From Caprella mutica (lineage: Eukaryota; Arthropoda; Malacostraca; Amphipoda; Caprellidae): 64,000 nt of DNA. The stretch is taken from assembly GCA_947561585.1 (NCBI GenBank), contig CANNZV010000516.1, positions 186,001 to 250,000 on the forward strand, given 5' to 3'. The notes beneath the pieces were generated by a model. The model did not search any database, had not been told where the DNA came from, and saw only the letters and a list, made by a program, of their open reading frames with translations. Both the position numbers and the translations under genes were made by a program. Numbering within the stretch: position 1 is the stretch's first letter; each line of letters opens with the position of its first letter. Shown here piece after piece: positions 11,401 to 26,400 of the stretch.

Positions 11401-14400
11401 AGAAAAGAGTCACTGTGATGATGTACTACCAGAGAAAAGAGTCACTGTGATGATGTACTATCAGTGAAAAGAGTCACTGTGATGATGTACTATCAGTGAA
11501 AAGAGTCACTGTGATGATGTACTATCAGAGAAAAGAGTCACTTAATTATATGAACTGTTTTCTCGTGGAAAAAGTAGGAGGAGCTTAGCAAAAAGTCTGG
11601 TGGAAAGACTTAAAAAACCCTACGTGTGTACTGCCCTTAATTAAGAGAATAGGTAACTATCATCACTGTACGTAGAGCTATACACAATTCAACTAAGAGA
11701 TGAAAATATCTCTTGAGAATTTCTATTGTGCTGTCATCGAAGTGTTTTTTTATTACTATTTATCATTAGGTATACCTAACGATGAATAGTTCGTTTGATT
11801 CATGTCACTTTTATTTTCTATAATCTGAACAATTTGTTTTTCGATAATTTGAATTACGACACTTGGACGTTTGACTTAATTTTGCCAAGATTCTGAAAAA
11901 CTTAAGCACGCCATAAAAAAAGCATATTTAATTTTAGATGATAATTTTAGTTTTGCAAAAGATTATCTCGCAGAGAGGAACTGAAGTCGTTCCAATTAGT
12001 CTCTGGAATCTCATTCCTTACTGTCAATTCCCAGTGATCTCATTCCACTAAGACGCTCTATTATCGAAATGAGACAAAAGAAAAAGGAAGATAAATTCAT
12101 TAGTGGTGTATGTGCAACTATAACAAGCAATTATGTGCAACTATAACAAGCAATTACGTGCAACTATAACAAGCAATTATGTGCAACTATAACAAGCAAT
12201 TATATGCAACTATAACAAGCAATTATGTGCAACTATAACAAGCAATTATGTGCAACTATAACAAGCAATTATGTGCAACTATAACAAGCAATTATGTGCA
12301 ACTATAACAAGCAATTACGTGCAACTATAACAAGCAATTACGTGCAACTATAACAAGCAATTATGTGCAACTATAACAAGCAATTATGTGCAACTATAAC
12401 AAGCAATTACGTGCAACTATAACAAGCAATTATGTGCAACTATAACAAGCAATTACGTGAAACTATAACAAGCAATTACGTGCAACTATAACAAGCAATT
12501 ACGTGCAACTATAACAAGCAATTACGTGCAACTATAACAAGCAATTATGTGCAACTATAACAAGCAATTACGTGCAACTATAACAAGCAATTACGTGCAA
12601 CTATAACAAGCAATTATGCGCAACTATAACAAGCAATTATGTGCAACTATAACAAGCAATTACGTGAAACTATAACAAGCAATTATGTGCAACTATAACA
12701 AGCAATTACGTGAAACTATAACAAGCAATTACGTGCAACTATAACAAGCAATTACGTGCAACTATAACAAGCAATTATGTGCAACTATAACAAGCAATTA
12801 CGTGCAACTATAACAAGCAATTACGTGCAACTATAACAAGCAATTATGCGCAACTATAACAAGCAATTATGTGCAACTATAACAAGCAATTACGTGAAAC
12901 TATAACAAGCAATTACGTGAAACTATAACAAGCAATTATATGCAACTATAACAAGCAATTATGTGCAACTATAACAAGCAATTATGTGCAACTATAACAA
13001 GCAATTATGTGCAACTATAACAAGCAATTATGTGCAACTATAACAAGCAATTATGTGCAACTATAACAAGCAATTATATGCAACTATAACAAGCAATTAT
13101 GTGCAACTATAACAAGCAATTATGTGCAACTATAACAAGCAATTATGTGCAACTATAACAAGCAATTATATCATAGAGTATCGAAACCCTGACCCTAACC
13201 AATGTGTTGATAAAATAATAAACATGAATAAAATAACAAAATATGGGTAAAATATTAAATATAGATAAAATAATATATATCGGTACAATAATTTGTATGA
13301 GTTAAATAATTAATATAGATAAACACCATATCTTGATGATCCATTAACATCGAATAATCTTAACATGAATTCTTAATTTTTATTAATTGATCTCTTTTAA
13401 ATCAATCCAATAAAATACTGGTCCTTCCATTTTTTTCTGCTTTCTGATTTACTGCGCTAACTTGCATATAAATATTTAATAAAGCAAGCACACATCAAGC
13501 AAATCAAGCACACATCAAGCAGAGCATGCAAAACTCAAGCAGAGCAAGCACACATCAAGCAGAGCAAGCACATATCAAGCAAATCAAGCACATACCAAGC
13601 AAATCAAGCACACATCAAGCAGAGCAAGCACACATCAAGCAGAGCAAGCACTTATCAAGGAAATCAAGCACATACCAAGCAAATCAAGCACACATCAAGC
13701 AGAGCAAGCACACATCAAGCAGAGCAAGCACACATCAAGCAAATCAAGCACGTACCAAGCAAAGCAAGCACACATCAAGCAGAGCAAGCACTTATCAAGC
13801 AGATCAAGCACTTATCAAGCAAATCAAGCATATACCAAGCAATTCAAGCACACACGAAGCAAATCAAGCACACACCAAGCAAAGTGCGATAAGCTATGTG
13901 ACAGTTATCTTGGCGATATAGCTGTTAATAGAGGCATTGATTGGTCTCTGCACACCAGTCACAGTCCCTATCTCTCTATTACGTGAATGCCCCTGGGGTG
14001 CACACCCCCACTAGGTAAGGATCACTACAATTCACTTCAAATTATCACTAGTTAGAAACTAACTACTTCTAAATCACTTAATGTAAAGTTTTGGAAATAA
14101 ATTATACAAACTTTAAAAATTTACCCAAATATTTTAGGATATTGAAATCTTAACGTTGAAAACATTTTTAGGATTCATGCTTTCGAATAGAGAGATATCT
14201 ATTCATCATCATGAACAAGAGATGAAACATATGAAAATTCCGTTCAATAAGATTTTTCCAATCCTAGACATAGCTATGTTCTTCTAATTAAAATTAGAAT
14301 AAAGTAAATCAGTGCAGTCCTCTTGAAGTTATCTGCGAAATGCTCAACAACAACAATCATATCTATAGGTAATTAAGCATAGAGCTGGACTCGGCTATTA

Positions 14401-17400
14401 TTATAATGGTTTCTTAGACCAGTGGTTGACTGAATGTTTGGGTCATTATGCTTTGACCAGTGGTTGACAGATTGTTTGGGTCATTATGCTTTGACCAGTG
14501 GTTGACTGATTGTTTTGGTCATTATGCTTTGACCAGTGGTTGACTGAATGTTTGGGTCATTATGTTTTGACCAGTGGTTGACTGAATGTTTGGGTCATAA
14601 TGCTTTGGCCATTGGTTGACTGAATGTTTGGGTCATTATGCTTTGACCAGTGGTTGACTGATTGTTTGGGTCATCATGCTTTGACCAGTGGTTGACTGAA
14701 TGTTTGGGTCATTACTAAAAAAAGAAAGAGAGTCAGAATGACCCAAACAAGGTTTGAAATATTGGTCAAATGTTTTGGAAACATATAATTACTCAGAAAA
14801 AAATCTCTCAAATATGACTGAGTTATTAAAAAATATTGTGATGTGAAAATTTTTGTATTTGTGTGATGAAATATTAGTTTTACCATTCGAATGATGTTTT
14901 ACCAAAAGACATCCGTAGTTTCTTTCAAGTTGAATAAATTCAATCACAGTTATAATAGCCATATTGTTTTAATTCCAATGGTATTCTATTGTATATTCTT
15001 GATATTCTTTATGTAAGCTTATTCTTATTCATTACAATTCCACCCCTTTATTTCCTTTGTCGCAGTTTACTCTGTTTCAACACAAAGACCAATAACAGTT
15101 AAAGGTAATGTACCAATTTCTTTGTCTCTTAATTAACGATTAAATCGTTTGATGATTTCAATGATTAACATTCAATGGAATTATTGTATCTTCATTCAAT
15201 GTTAATTGTTAGTGAAACCGAGTAGGGTAAGATACTAATTATCGAACTGTTCCACATTTTCGATCTCATGAAAATAAAATATATCATTTAACTCCTATTT
15301 TAATTGGTATCCATGATACCAATCATGATATCTATACATCACGGGTAATAATCAGGTATCATGCAAACTAATCAGGTATCATGGATACTACTAATCAGGT
15401 TTCATGCATACTAATCAAGTATCATGGATACTACTAATCAGGTTTCATGCATACTAATCAAGTATCATGGATACTACTAATCAGGTTTCATGCATACTAA
15501 TCAAGTATCATGGATACTACTAATCAGGTATAATGCATACTTATCAGGTATCATTGATACCAATTAAAATATTATCATATTATCGAAAATATGGGACCGT
15601 TCGATAATTCAAACTTATACCCCATACGTTAAATCAAATAATTTTCTAGTTCCGAAACACTTTCAAAGAATGAAAATAACTTTGAAAATCCAACACATGA
15701 ATTGTTTCAATAATCTGCTCAATATAAATTGATAAGACATCCAACTACCGATACCTTTCACTGTAACAACATGTGCTCATTGTTCTTTAGTTAGCAATTA
15801 GGTAATTTCAGAAGGTTATGTCTTCTTCAAAGTTTGTTTATGAATTCATTCGGACGTTACCTCAAAAAGTTGAGTATGGTTATTTAGACAAAGTTCTCAC
15901 TAAATTTAGAATTTAGAGGTCACTTATACAAAGAATTTAGATTTAGAATTGTTAAGATGTCAAAGCCACCAATTCTAATTATAATTAGAAATTACTATGG
16001 AGTTGAAAAATGTTATTTGATTAATATTTAATATTTTAATTGTTTCAGTGTCAAATAATTCGTTTATTATGAAAATATTAATTAATTTATAATTTATATG
16101 ACATCACTTTATAAATAATTCGAACTATATTTTATTTTATCCATTATTCTTCCTTCTTTCACATGTAAATACAACATGGTAGAAACAATTGACAATAATG
16201 TTAACACAATATCTTTACAAACTTTCAAAGGCAATCTATAAAACTGACAGAGAGATTTCAATTGCAACTTCAATACGACTACAACATATACCTATATATA
16301 ATATATGTTATATATATAATATATCGGTAGAGAATATGTTAGGTGAATTGATTTGAAAGTTTCTAAATATTCCTTTCCGGTGGAGCTCTTCATTACGGTT
16401 GCCATGACGACTGTGTAAATCTAATCAGATCTTTGTTTAAAGAGTTTGAAATAGAACACTTTATATCATATTTTGATGCAGTGGTTTTCCATTAGAAAAT
16501 CCCATTGAAGAGTACCATTAGTAGAGTGTTTTCCATTAGAACATCCCATTAAAGAGTACCATTAGTAGAGTATTTTCCATTAGAACATCCCATTAAAGAG
16601 TACCATTAGTAGAGTATTTTCCATTAGAACATCCCATTGAAGAGTACGCATTAGTAGAGTATTTTCCATTAGAACATCCCATTAAAGAGTACCATTTGTA
16701 GAGTATTTTCCATTAGAACATCCCATTGAAGAGTACCATTAGTAGAGTATTTTCCATTAGAACATCCCATTAAAGAGTACCATTTGTAGAGTATTTTCCA
16801 TTAGAACATCCCATTGAAGAGTACCATTAGTAGAGTATTTTCCATTAGAACATCCCATTGAAGAGTACCATTAGTAGAGTATTTTCCATTAGAACATCCC
16901 ATTGAAGAAACCATTAGTAGAGTATTTTCTGAACATTTTTCTTCTTCTGTCTTAAACACACAAAAGTGTCTATCCTTCACTCCCAAATGGTATCTAGTCC
17001 CTTTACCATACATTTGCCTTCCATATGGTGAATTAAATGTGTTCGCTTTATTCTGTTTCTTTGGACCGAATCATCTTGGAGCCAATTAAATTAAAACCTC
17101 GACACTTTTTTTCTCTATAGAAAAATAGACACAACTAAAGAAATAGACTGAGAAATTCTGAGCAAGTGACAAGAACAGATAAGCTAGTAAAGCTACAGAT
17201 GTTAAGCTATTAAAGCTACAGATGTTAAGCTAGTAAAGCTACAGATGTTAAGCTATTAAAGCTACAGATGTTAAGCTATTAAAGCTACAGATGTTAAGCT
17301 AGTAAAGCTACAGATATTAAGCTATTACAGCTACAGATATCAAGCTATTAAAGCTACATATATCTTATTAAAATTTATTTTGAATTCAGCATCATAGGAG

Positions 17401-20400
17401 AATTTTATTTCAATAATGATGTTAAATTTATAACTCAATTATAGGAAGTGTCTAAGCACAAGTTATCCAGTTATCCAATAAGTTTTCCATTACTTTCATT
17501 GTTACATAACTATTATATACAAGATAGGTAAAAGTACCTTAATCGTCAGTTATATCTCTTTAAAGCTACAAAAATCTATCTACAACCTATCGAGTATCGA
17601 TGTTTCTCTGGGACTATTTGAAACTGTGGCTTAAATCCTTCCTAGCCTCACCTACGTATCATAATTATTGGGTTAGAATAATGTCCTCAAATAGATAATA
17701 ATTGGTCACGATTAGGAGGAATTATCTACTAATAATTGACGCTAATTATTCTTATATTAGAAGTAATTACTTGGTATGGTAAATGTAGTTGGTAAAATAT
17801 TATTCAAAATTCAGTGAAAGAAAAGACTGAGAAGTTGGTAGAAAATGATCAAAGGTAGTAAAATATACTCATAAGCTGATAAAAAATTACTCACAATATG
17901 TTAATAGTAACTCATAAGTGGATGAAATACAAGAACAATGACCAAGAAATAGTTAGGGTTCTGCAGAAATTACTAACTAAGGAAATCTCGTTTTGCAGCA
18001 CATATCCAAATCCTTTGGGTTCTTTCACGTCAGTCTCACGCCAATGTTTCAGTGTTTGAGTGCCATGTTACAGAAACAGTTACTCTGGCATAAGTAAAGT
18101 CCTCTATAGTGAAATACTGCAAAGTGAATGTAGTGTCATGAGTAAGAATATAGCCTGTATAGTGAGCCATTGTCTTAGTGTTTGAGTGCCATGTTACAGA
18201 AACAGTTACTCTGACATATGTAAGTGCAGTCCTCTATAGTGAATAGACTAAGGATCTAGCCTCAATAGTGAATCGATTTTCTTTAGTCTGACATAAATAG
18301 CCATCAGTTTTCTAAGACTGATGGCTATTCATGGCAGACTAAAGAAAATTTGTTCACCATAGAGGCTACTTCCTTATTCATGACTTTACATTCACTATAC
18401 AGAATTTCATTACAGAGGAGATCTGCAGTACAGTGCCTGAGTCTCATTCAGCTCTTCTTCATTGTAGGTAGAAATTTTACACATAAAAAAGGTGAGGACC
18501 GCTACAATTGGTGAGATAGATTTGCTATAGGCATTAAAATTATTCTTATGGTTTGTTAAAATTGTTAAGTTGGGAATTTGAAAATTCTTAAATTTTCTCA
18601 ATTTCCATAAATTTTCCTTGATAAATTCTAATTTTATCTTAAATATCTCTCAAGTATCCCTCAATTTATCAGAAATAATTGTACCCCCAAATAATCTAAA
18701 ACAACTAAAATTCTTCTAAAAATAACAAAAAATCAGTGAAATTCTACCAAAATGACCTAAATTTTCATGAAAAATCCCTGCACGTATATCCTAAGCCTCA
18801 AAATTATTCATAAAGCGTGCCAATGTTTCATAAAGCACACATAAATATTCATACATGAATTGCTTTCAGTCATATTCCCTGACAATATTACATGACTAAA
18901 TAAATGTCCAGTGTATCGACTTCGAATTCTTTCCATTGATAAATGAATTTGGTTAATTTGTCACGCATATTTGTTTTTCCACTACCTGACAACAGTATTA
19001 GGTAATTTAACTATTCGAACAGAACATTTAATGACACAAAAAGATAGACTTCAACTGTCTATGATTGAATTACAAAAGAAACTCTAGTGTGTTGCCCATC
19101 AGGAGAAATTAAATTGAAAGATTCTTTGATTCCCTAAAATAAAGAATGTTACGGGCAACTGAAGAGGTATGTTACGGGCAACTGAAGAGGTATGTTTCGG
19201 GTAACTGAAGAGGTATGTTTCGGGTAACTGAAGAGGTATGTTACGGGTAACTGAAGAGGTATGTTACGGGTAACTGAAGAGGTATGTTACGGGTAACTGA
19301 AGAGGTATGTTTCGGGTAAATGAAGAGGTATGTTACGGGTAACTGAAGAGGTATGTTACGGGTAACTGAAGAGGTATGTTACGGGTAACTGAAGAGGTAT
19401 GTTACGGGTAACTGAAGAGGTATGTTACGGGTATCTGAAGAGGTATGTTACGGGTAACTGAAGAGGTATGTTACGGGTAACTGAAGAGGTGTGACCTATC
19501 TACAAGTTGATCATTATAATAATAGACCTATCTACTAGTTAAGCATTATAATAATAGACCTATCTACTAGTTAAGCATTATAATAATAGTCTTATCTACT
19601 AGTTAAGTATTATAATAATAGACCTATCTACAGGTTAAGCATTATAATAATAGTCCTATCTACTAGTTAAGCATTATAATAATAGACCTATCTACAGGTT
19701 AAGCATTATAATAATAGACCTATCTACTAGTTAAGTATTATAATAATAGACCTATCTACTAGTTAAGCATTATAATAATAGACCTATCTACTAGTTAAGC
19801 ATTATAATAATAGAGCTATCTACAAGTTAAGCATTATAATAATAGACCTATCTACAAGTTAACCATTATAATAATAGACCTATCTACAAGTTAAGCATTA
19901 TAATAATAGACCTATCTACTAGTTAAGCATTATAATAATAGTCCTATCTACTAGTTAAGCATTATAATAATAGACCTATCTACAGGTTAAGCATTATAAT
20001 AATAGACCTATCTACTAGTTAAGCATTATAATAATAGACCTATCTACTAGTTAAGCATTATAATAATAGACCTATCTACTAGTTAAGCATTATAATAATA
20101 GAGCTATCTACAAGTTAAGCATTATAATAATAGAGCTATCTACAAGTTAACCATTATAATAATAGACCTATCTACAAGTTAAGCATTATAATAATAGACC
20201 AAGAATCCTCCATTCTATAGAAAGTTTCCAGAAAAAACAATTTTCCGAATGTCGCAAATTGATTTGCCGGTCGTCAATTATCGGTTGGTAGGCAGAGCAC
20301 AGCCAGCACTCGTGATCGAATCACATTGTCTTTTATTGAGTTCTCCCCAAATGTGGTTCGTGTCAATTGACGTTAGATTGAGGTGTCAGCAGGGGTAAAG

Positions 20401-23400
20401 AGGCAAATGTCAATGGCTACTTGAATGTTAATTTCTCGAGGGATATTATTTGGGATGAAGATAGTGCCCAGTGAAGAGGAAATTTGTATTAAATGAGGTA
20501 GGATGGGTTAGTGAATAAATTATAAGGAATTTTACTCCAAATCTGGTGGCGAAATAATATAGATTTTAAAAGGGATATATTGTTCATATTATCATAGCTG
20601 AATCTTTATCGTGAACGTACATTTTATAGACCTGAAAGGATCAGAATAACTGAAGAGAAAAAGAACTATGTACCATTTTTGTGTAAAAAGTCTGAGTTTT
20701 GAGTTGTAGAAAGATCCTTTACTTGCGCAGAATTGAAGCTTGCGTAGAAGAGTTTTGAGAGTAGAGGGCCGTACACACGCAGGGTTTTTAAGTATTTCCA
20801 CGAAACTTTTTGCTAAGCTCCTCCTACTTTCTCCACGAAAATATAAGAAAAAAAGATAAAATAAATAACAATTATATCGTTTTTTCTTATATTCTCGTTG
20901 AAAAAGAAGGAGGAGCTTAGTAAAAAGTCTGGTGGAAAGACTTAAAAAGCCCTACGTGTGTACGGCCCTTTACTTGCGCAGAATTGAAGCTTGCGTAAAC
21001 GAGATTTGTATTCCTAAAATAAGGTAGATATACTATTTTCTATTCAACTGCGATGTTAATTTAATTATTCATAACAAAATAGGTTGTCAGCTATTTATTG
21101 TAGTTTTCATCACAGTTAATTTGAAAAAGGATCACGAATTAATGAATGAAACTGAGCAGTCTTTTTCAGAGCAGCAGTCATATTGGACTTTATGGGTTTT
21201 TAATTATTCTGTGTGGTGTATTTTTCACAGTTGTTTGTTATTTATATTTAGAAGTAAGCAAAAGAAGTGTTCTCTGAGTTTCACTTCACAAACTCCGTTA
21301 CGTGAGATGGATGGCAGACATAAAGCCATCCTTACACTTTAAGAGTAGCAAAGTTACCTAATGACATCATGACTAGGGCTAAATTGAGAAGAGCATAGGC
21401 CTAAAATGAGAAGAGCAACCTGCCATGCCTTCAAAAGCTCTAAATCTTCTACACTGTAAAGAGAGCAATGATCTAGAATAGAGCACTGAGTTCAAAGAGT
21501 AGAATGTCACCGTACTGATGTGTAATCTGCAGATCGTCCGTTATTGTCCATTACTGTGAATGTTCATCGCATTATTTAGTTAAATATTAATTTCAAACAA
21601 TATCCTCGGGAGTTTGTCGGAAATGTCCGACGAAAGAAGATAATCTGTAATAATTTCCTTTTTAAGATATATTAAAATTTTATTTTCGTCCTATCACGAT
21701 AAACGATTATCTGCGATTGTAATTTCCCGATTGGGATTCACCTTCACATACCTTGTAGTAGGATGTTCTTAGGACTTTGCTCATCCTTCTCTTATATAGT
21801 CATTACTGCTGCATTTTGAGTTGCTTCGTTTAACCAGATTTTGTGAATATGTATTGTGTTTTGTTTCAGTTAGTTAAAAAAATGGCGATATGCTCCTCCA
21901 CTGAAATGTAGACAGATTCCACAGCAAGTAGAAGAGATATATTCTCTATCATATCAAATTTCAAACATCTAAGTTACGAGCTATCGGTATGTTCCACATT
22001 TCAAATTATAGAGGGAGAAAGTATTTAATAAATCAAATAAAGATTTAAATAAAAATTATTAAGAACTTTTTTCATATATGATCGAAAAAGTGGAATCATC
22101 CGACAACTCGAATCTAAGCCCGCCCTCTTCTCACTTCCATTTCTATTCTTTGAGAAGAATCTAATTCTCTTTCTCACTTCCATCTCTATTCTTTCAAAAG
22201 AATCTAATTCTCTTCTCTCACTTCCATCTCTATTCTTTCAAAAGAATCTAATCCTCTCTCTCACTTCCATCTCTATTCTTTCAAAAGAATCTAATTCTCT
22301 CTCTTACTTCCATCTCTATTCTTTCAAAAGAATCTAATTCTCTCTCTTACTTCCATCTCTATTCTTTCAAAAGAATCTAATTCTCTTTTCTCACTTCCAT
22401 CTCTATTCTTTCAAAAGAATCTAATTCTCTCTCTCACTTCCATCTCTATTCTTTCAAAAGAATCTAATCCTCTCTCTCACTTCCATCTCTATTCTTTCAA
22501 AAGAATCTAATCCTCTCTCTCACTTCCATCTCTATTCTTTCAAAAGAATCTGATTCTCTTTCTCACTTCCATCTCTATTCTTTCAAAAGAATCTAATCCT
22601 CTCTCTCACTTCCATCTCTATTCTTTCAAAAGAATCTAATCCTCTCTCTCACTTCCATCTCTATTCTTTCAAAAGAATCTGATTCTCTTTCTCACTTCCA
22701 TCTCTATTCTTTCAAAAGAATCGAATTCTCTTTTCTCACTTCCATCTCTATTCTTTCAAAAGAATCTAATCCTCTCTCTCACTTCCATCTCTATTCTTTC
22801 AAAAGAATCTAATTCTCTTTTCTCACTTCCATCTCTATTCTTTCAAAAGAATCTAATTCTCTTTTCTCACTTCCATCTCTATTCTTTCAAAAGAATCTAA
22901 TCCTCTCTCTCATTTCCATCTCTATTCTTTCAAAAGAATCTGATTCTCTTTCTCACTTCCATCTCTATTCTTTCAAAAGAATCTAATTCTCTTTTCTCAC
23001 TTCCATCTCTATTCTTTCAAAAGAATCTAATCCTCTCTCTCACTTCCATCTCTATTCTTTCAAAAGAATCTAATTCTCTTTTCTCACTTCCATCTCTATT
23101 CTTTCAAAAGAATCTAATCCTCTCTCTCACTTCCATCTCTATTCTTTCAAAAGAATCTAATCCTCTCTCTCACTTCCATCTATATTCTTTCAAAAGAATC
23201 TAATCCTCTCTCTCACTTCCATCTCTATTCTTTCAAAAGAATCTAATCCTCTCTCTCACTTCCATCTCTATTCTTTCAAAAGAATCTAATCCTCTTTCTC
23301 ACTTCCATCTCTATTCTTTCAAAAGAATCTAATTCTCTTTTCTCACTTCCATCTCTATTCTTTCAAAAGAATCTGATCCTCTCTCTTACTTCCATCTCTA

Positions 23401-26400
23401 TTCTTTCAAAAGAATCTAATTCTCTTTCTCACTTCCATCTCTATTCTTTCAAAAGAATCTAATTCTCTCTCTTACTTCCATCTCTATTCTTTCAAAAGAA
23501 TCTAATTCTCTCTCTCACTTCCATCTCTATTCTTTCAAAAGAATCTAATCCTCTCTCACACTTCCATCTCTATTCTTTCAAAAGAATCTAATCCTCTCTC
23601 TCACTTCCATCTCTATTCTTTCAAAAGAATCTAATTCTCTCTCTCACTTCCATCTCTATTCTTTCAAAAGAATCTAATCCTCTCTCTCACTTCCATCTCT
23701 ATTCTTTCAAAAGAATCTAATTCTCTCTCTCACTTCCATCTCTATTCTTTCAAAAGAATCTAATCCTCTCTCTTACTTCCATCTCTATTCTTTCAAAAGA
23801 ATCTAATCCTCTTTCTCTCACTTCCATCTCTATTCTTTCAAAAGAATCTAATTCTCTTTCTCACTTCCATCTCTATTCTTTCAAAAGAATTTAATAGGCT
23901 CGTCAATAAGTGAATCATCTCTCGTCAGATGAACTTTCATGCCAGTCCTCTATTAGTATAGTCAGGTGTATGGAACTTTAACTCACTTGGCAAATTGTTT
24001 TGAAGTTCCAATTACCAATTTTATCGCTCGGTACAGTCACTCAATTAAGTTGAAGTAGTCAATTTATTCGCTTGATATGGTACTCAATTTTTAGTTGTCT
24101 TTTCAATATAGTTAGTAAAAGCTGTCATATCGTATTGTCAAAAATAAATAATGGACTTACGTGGAGTGAGTTTGAACTTAATACTTTGGGGTGAAAATTC
24201 ATCGTTTCATTTTCAATATAAAAGTTCTTAGAGCTGAAATATAAGAAAAAATAGGAAAAAGTATATACATTTATAATTAAAAGTTCAATCTACCTTTATC
24301 TTTAAATTTTATTCTTTCAATGTTTTAGAGTTAAATTTATTGGCTTCACCGACAAAAAAGTTAATGAATCATGTTACTGAATATGTTTCATTCTATTAGA
24401 TGAATTTTCTCCGTTTTCTGAATTTCTTTTGTAATTCTGAACGTTCGTCACGTTCGTTGCTCAGTTATTACCAAGTAATATCGTCTTACATAAGCCATTG
24501 TTAAATTATTAGCAAATTCTCTTTCCTCTTATGTAATCTATTCCTAGTTTCAAAATCCCACTAACGACGCTACCATAAAATTCACAACATTTTATTTAGT
24601 TACCTACTTGTTTTGGTATTTCGCGACAGTGTTGTTCTTTAGGTAATCTCTTACAGGTAGGTTCGTTATTTTCTCTCATTTTCTCATGTCAAGTTAAGTC
24701 TAAGCCCCAGGTAATTGGATACGGGTGAGGGACAGTCAAGATAAAATTCTTCTAACAGGCGGATGCTAGATTTGTCTTTTTGCAGGATATTTAAGTTCAT
24801 AGTGTAAAACATTTCATTGAAAACAATTCAGTTTCCATTCTTTTATTCCTGTTTAACCTGTAGCAACATTATCAATCTTTAAGGAATTATCTCTTTTAAA
24901 TCATTATTTCTTGTAAAAATATGTAAAAAATATGTAACTATACTACGAACTTTCAAGATATTATTCGATCAATTTCTTGTATAAAAAAAAATTTAATTGT
25001 TTTTCTATACATTCTTCTGGAATCTTCCCATCGTTTTAATTCTTGTAAGAGCAACTTACAAACCCCTTCGCTCTTGTAGGGTCATATTTGTATCATATTT
25101 TTTTACAAACACTGGAATAATTTTTTTCACGTAGTATAATGGCTTGGACTCAATATTTACACATGAATGTCCTGAATCTTTGTACATTCAATGAATTTGT
25201 TTAATCCATTTTGCCTGTTGCAAATATAATGAATAATATATTATGTAATTGGGACAAGAGTTAATGAATGTCATGAGAAACATGAAATGTGAAGAAAAAT
25301 ATATCCAATTTTGATGCTGCAAAAGTAAATCTTTTACAAAATGGTTGTTTTTTCTATATAATCTGTTAACAATAGAACAAATTGGTGATAAATAGACTAC
25401 TAAATAGACTACTAATTAACAAAACGCATCGAAATATTATTGCAAGAGAATAATTTATTTGCCGTAGTGCGAATTTTGACCTAACTAACCTAATAAGCAG
25501 GAGAACCAAAAACAGACTCGCTTGTCGAGATTCTTTTGCCTTCGTGTTTTGCCCCGCATTTCAATTTAGTTGTTTACACCTCCTCATTTGCAGTCTCAAT
25601 AGAAGGCTCTGTTTGATCGCATCCAAAACATCTTCAATCTCTACTTCACGCATTTTTTACTGTCATGTTCTAGGTTTTTTCCAGTAATGAAGGATATAGA
25701 ATATTTATATATCCTAGAGAGGAAATTGATTGAATTTTGGTATCTAGAGAGAGAGTTTTGGAGGGGCCATAGAAGATTAAGAGAGGAGATGAGGCCATAG
25801 AAGATTAAGAAAGGTTCTCTCATTTTAATTCAATGGTTCCACCACAATATTTTCTCCGAGTAGCTAAACGTAACAAATAACTATTTTAAGATATTTTGAT
25901 ATTTTTATTACCATAAACCAAAAAAAATATGGAAATAACGGCTCTAGGACAACTGCCATAGCGGACAACTGCCATGTGGACCTTACAATCAATGAAAGGT
26001 TAAGTTTACAAGCGCATTACGAATCACCCAAAAAAAATTATAATATAGTGCATGGCACTTATCCGCTATGGCAGTTGTCCGCTATAGCAATTGTCCGCAT
26101 CGCCGTTGTCCGCATGGCAGTTGTCCGCTGTGCAGTTGTCCGCTGTGCAGTTGTCCGTACACCGAAATAAATTGCTCTGAGATCTATATAACTATAATAT
26201 TATTTTAAGAAACAAACATACTCCAACGAAAGATATTTTGCTAGAAGTTTCGTCATAGAAAAGTATCTAATTAACTTAACTTCAAGGTACTTCAATTGAC
26301 AATTTCCAATGAACTTTTTAATCAAGCTCATCTTTTTTTCACCAAACTACTCAGAAGCTTTCACATCATATGAAGATCATTTCATAGAAACACCATCTTT

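Noticed and set aside
9321..11541. CRISPR array (32-bp repeats)
   Set aside because: Units are directly contiguous with no unique spacers, and the context is an intron of a eukaryotic gene.
13526..13921. 131-codon open frame rich in Ser, His, Gln and Ala
   Set aside because: Reading of the 20-bp minisatellite inside PDE1 intron 1.
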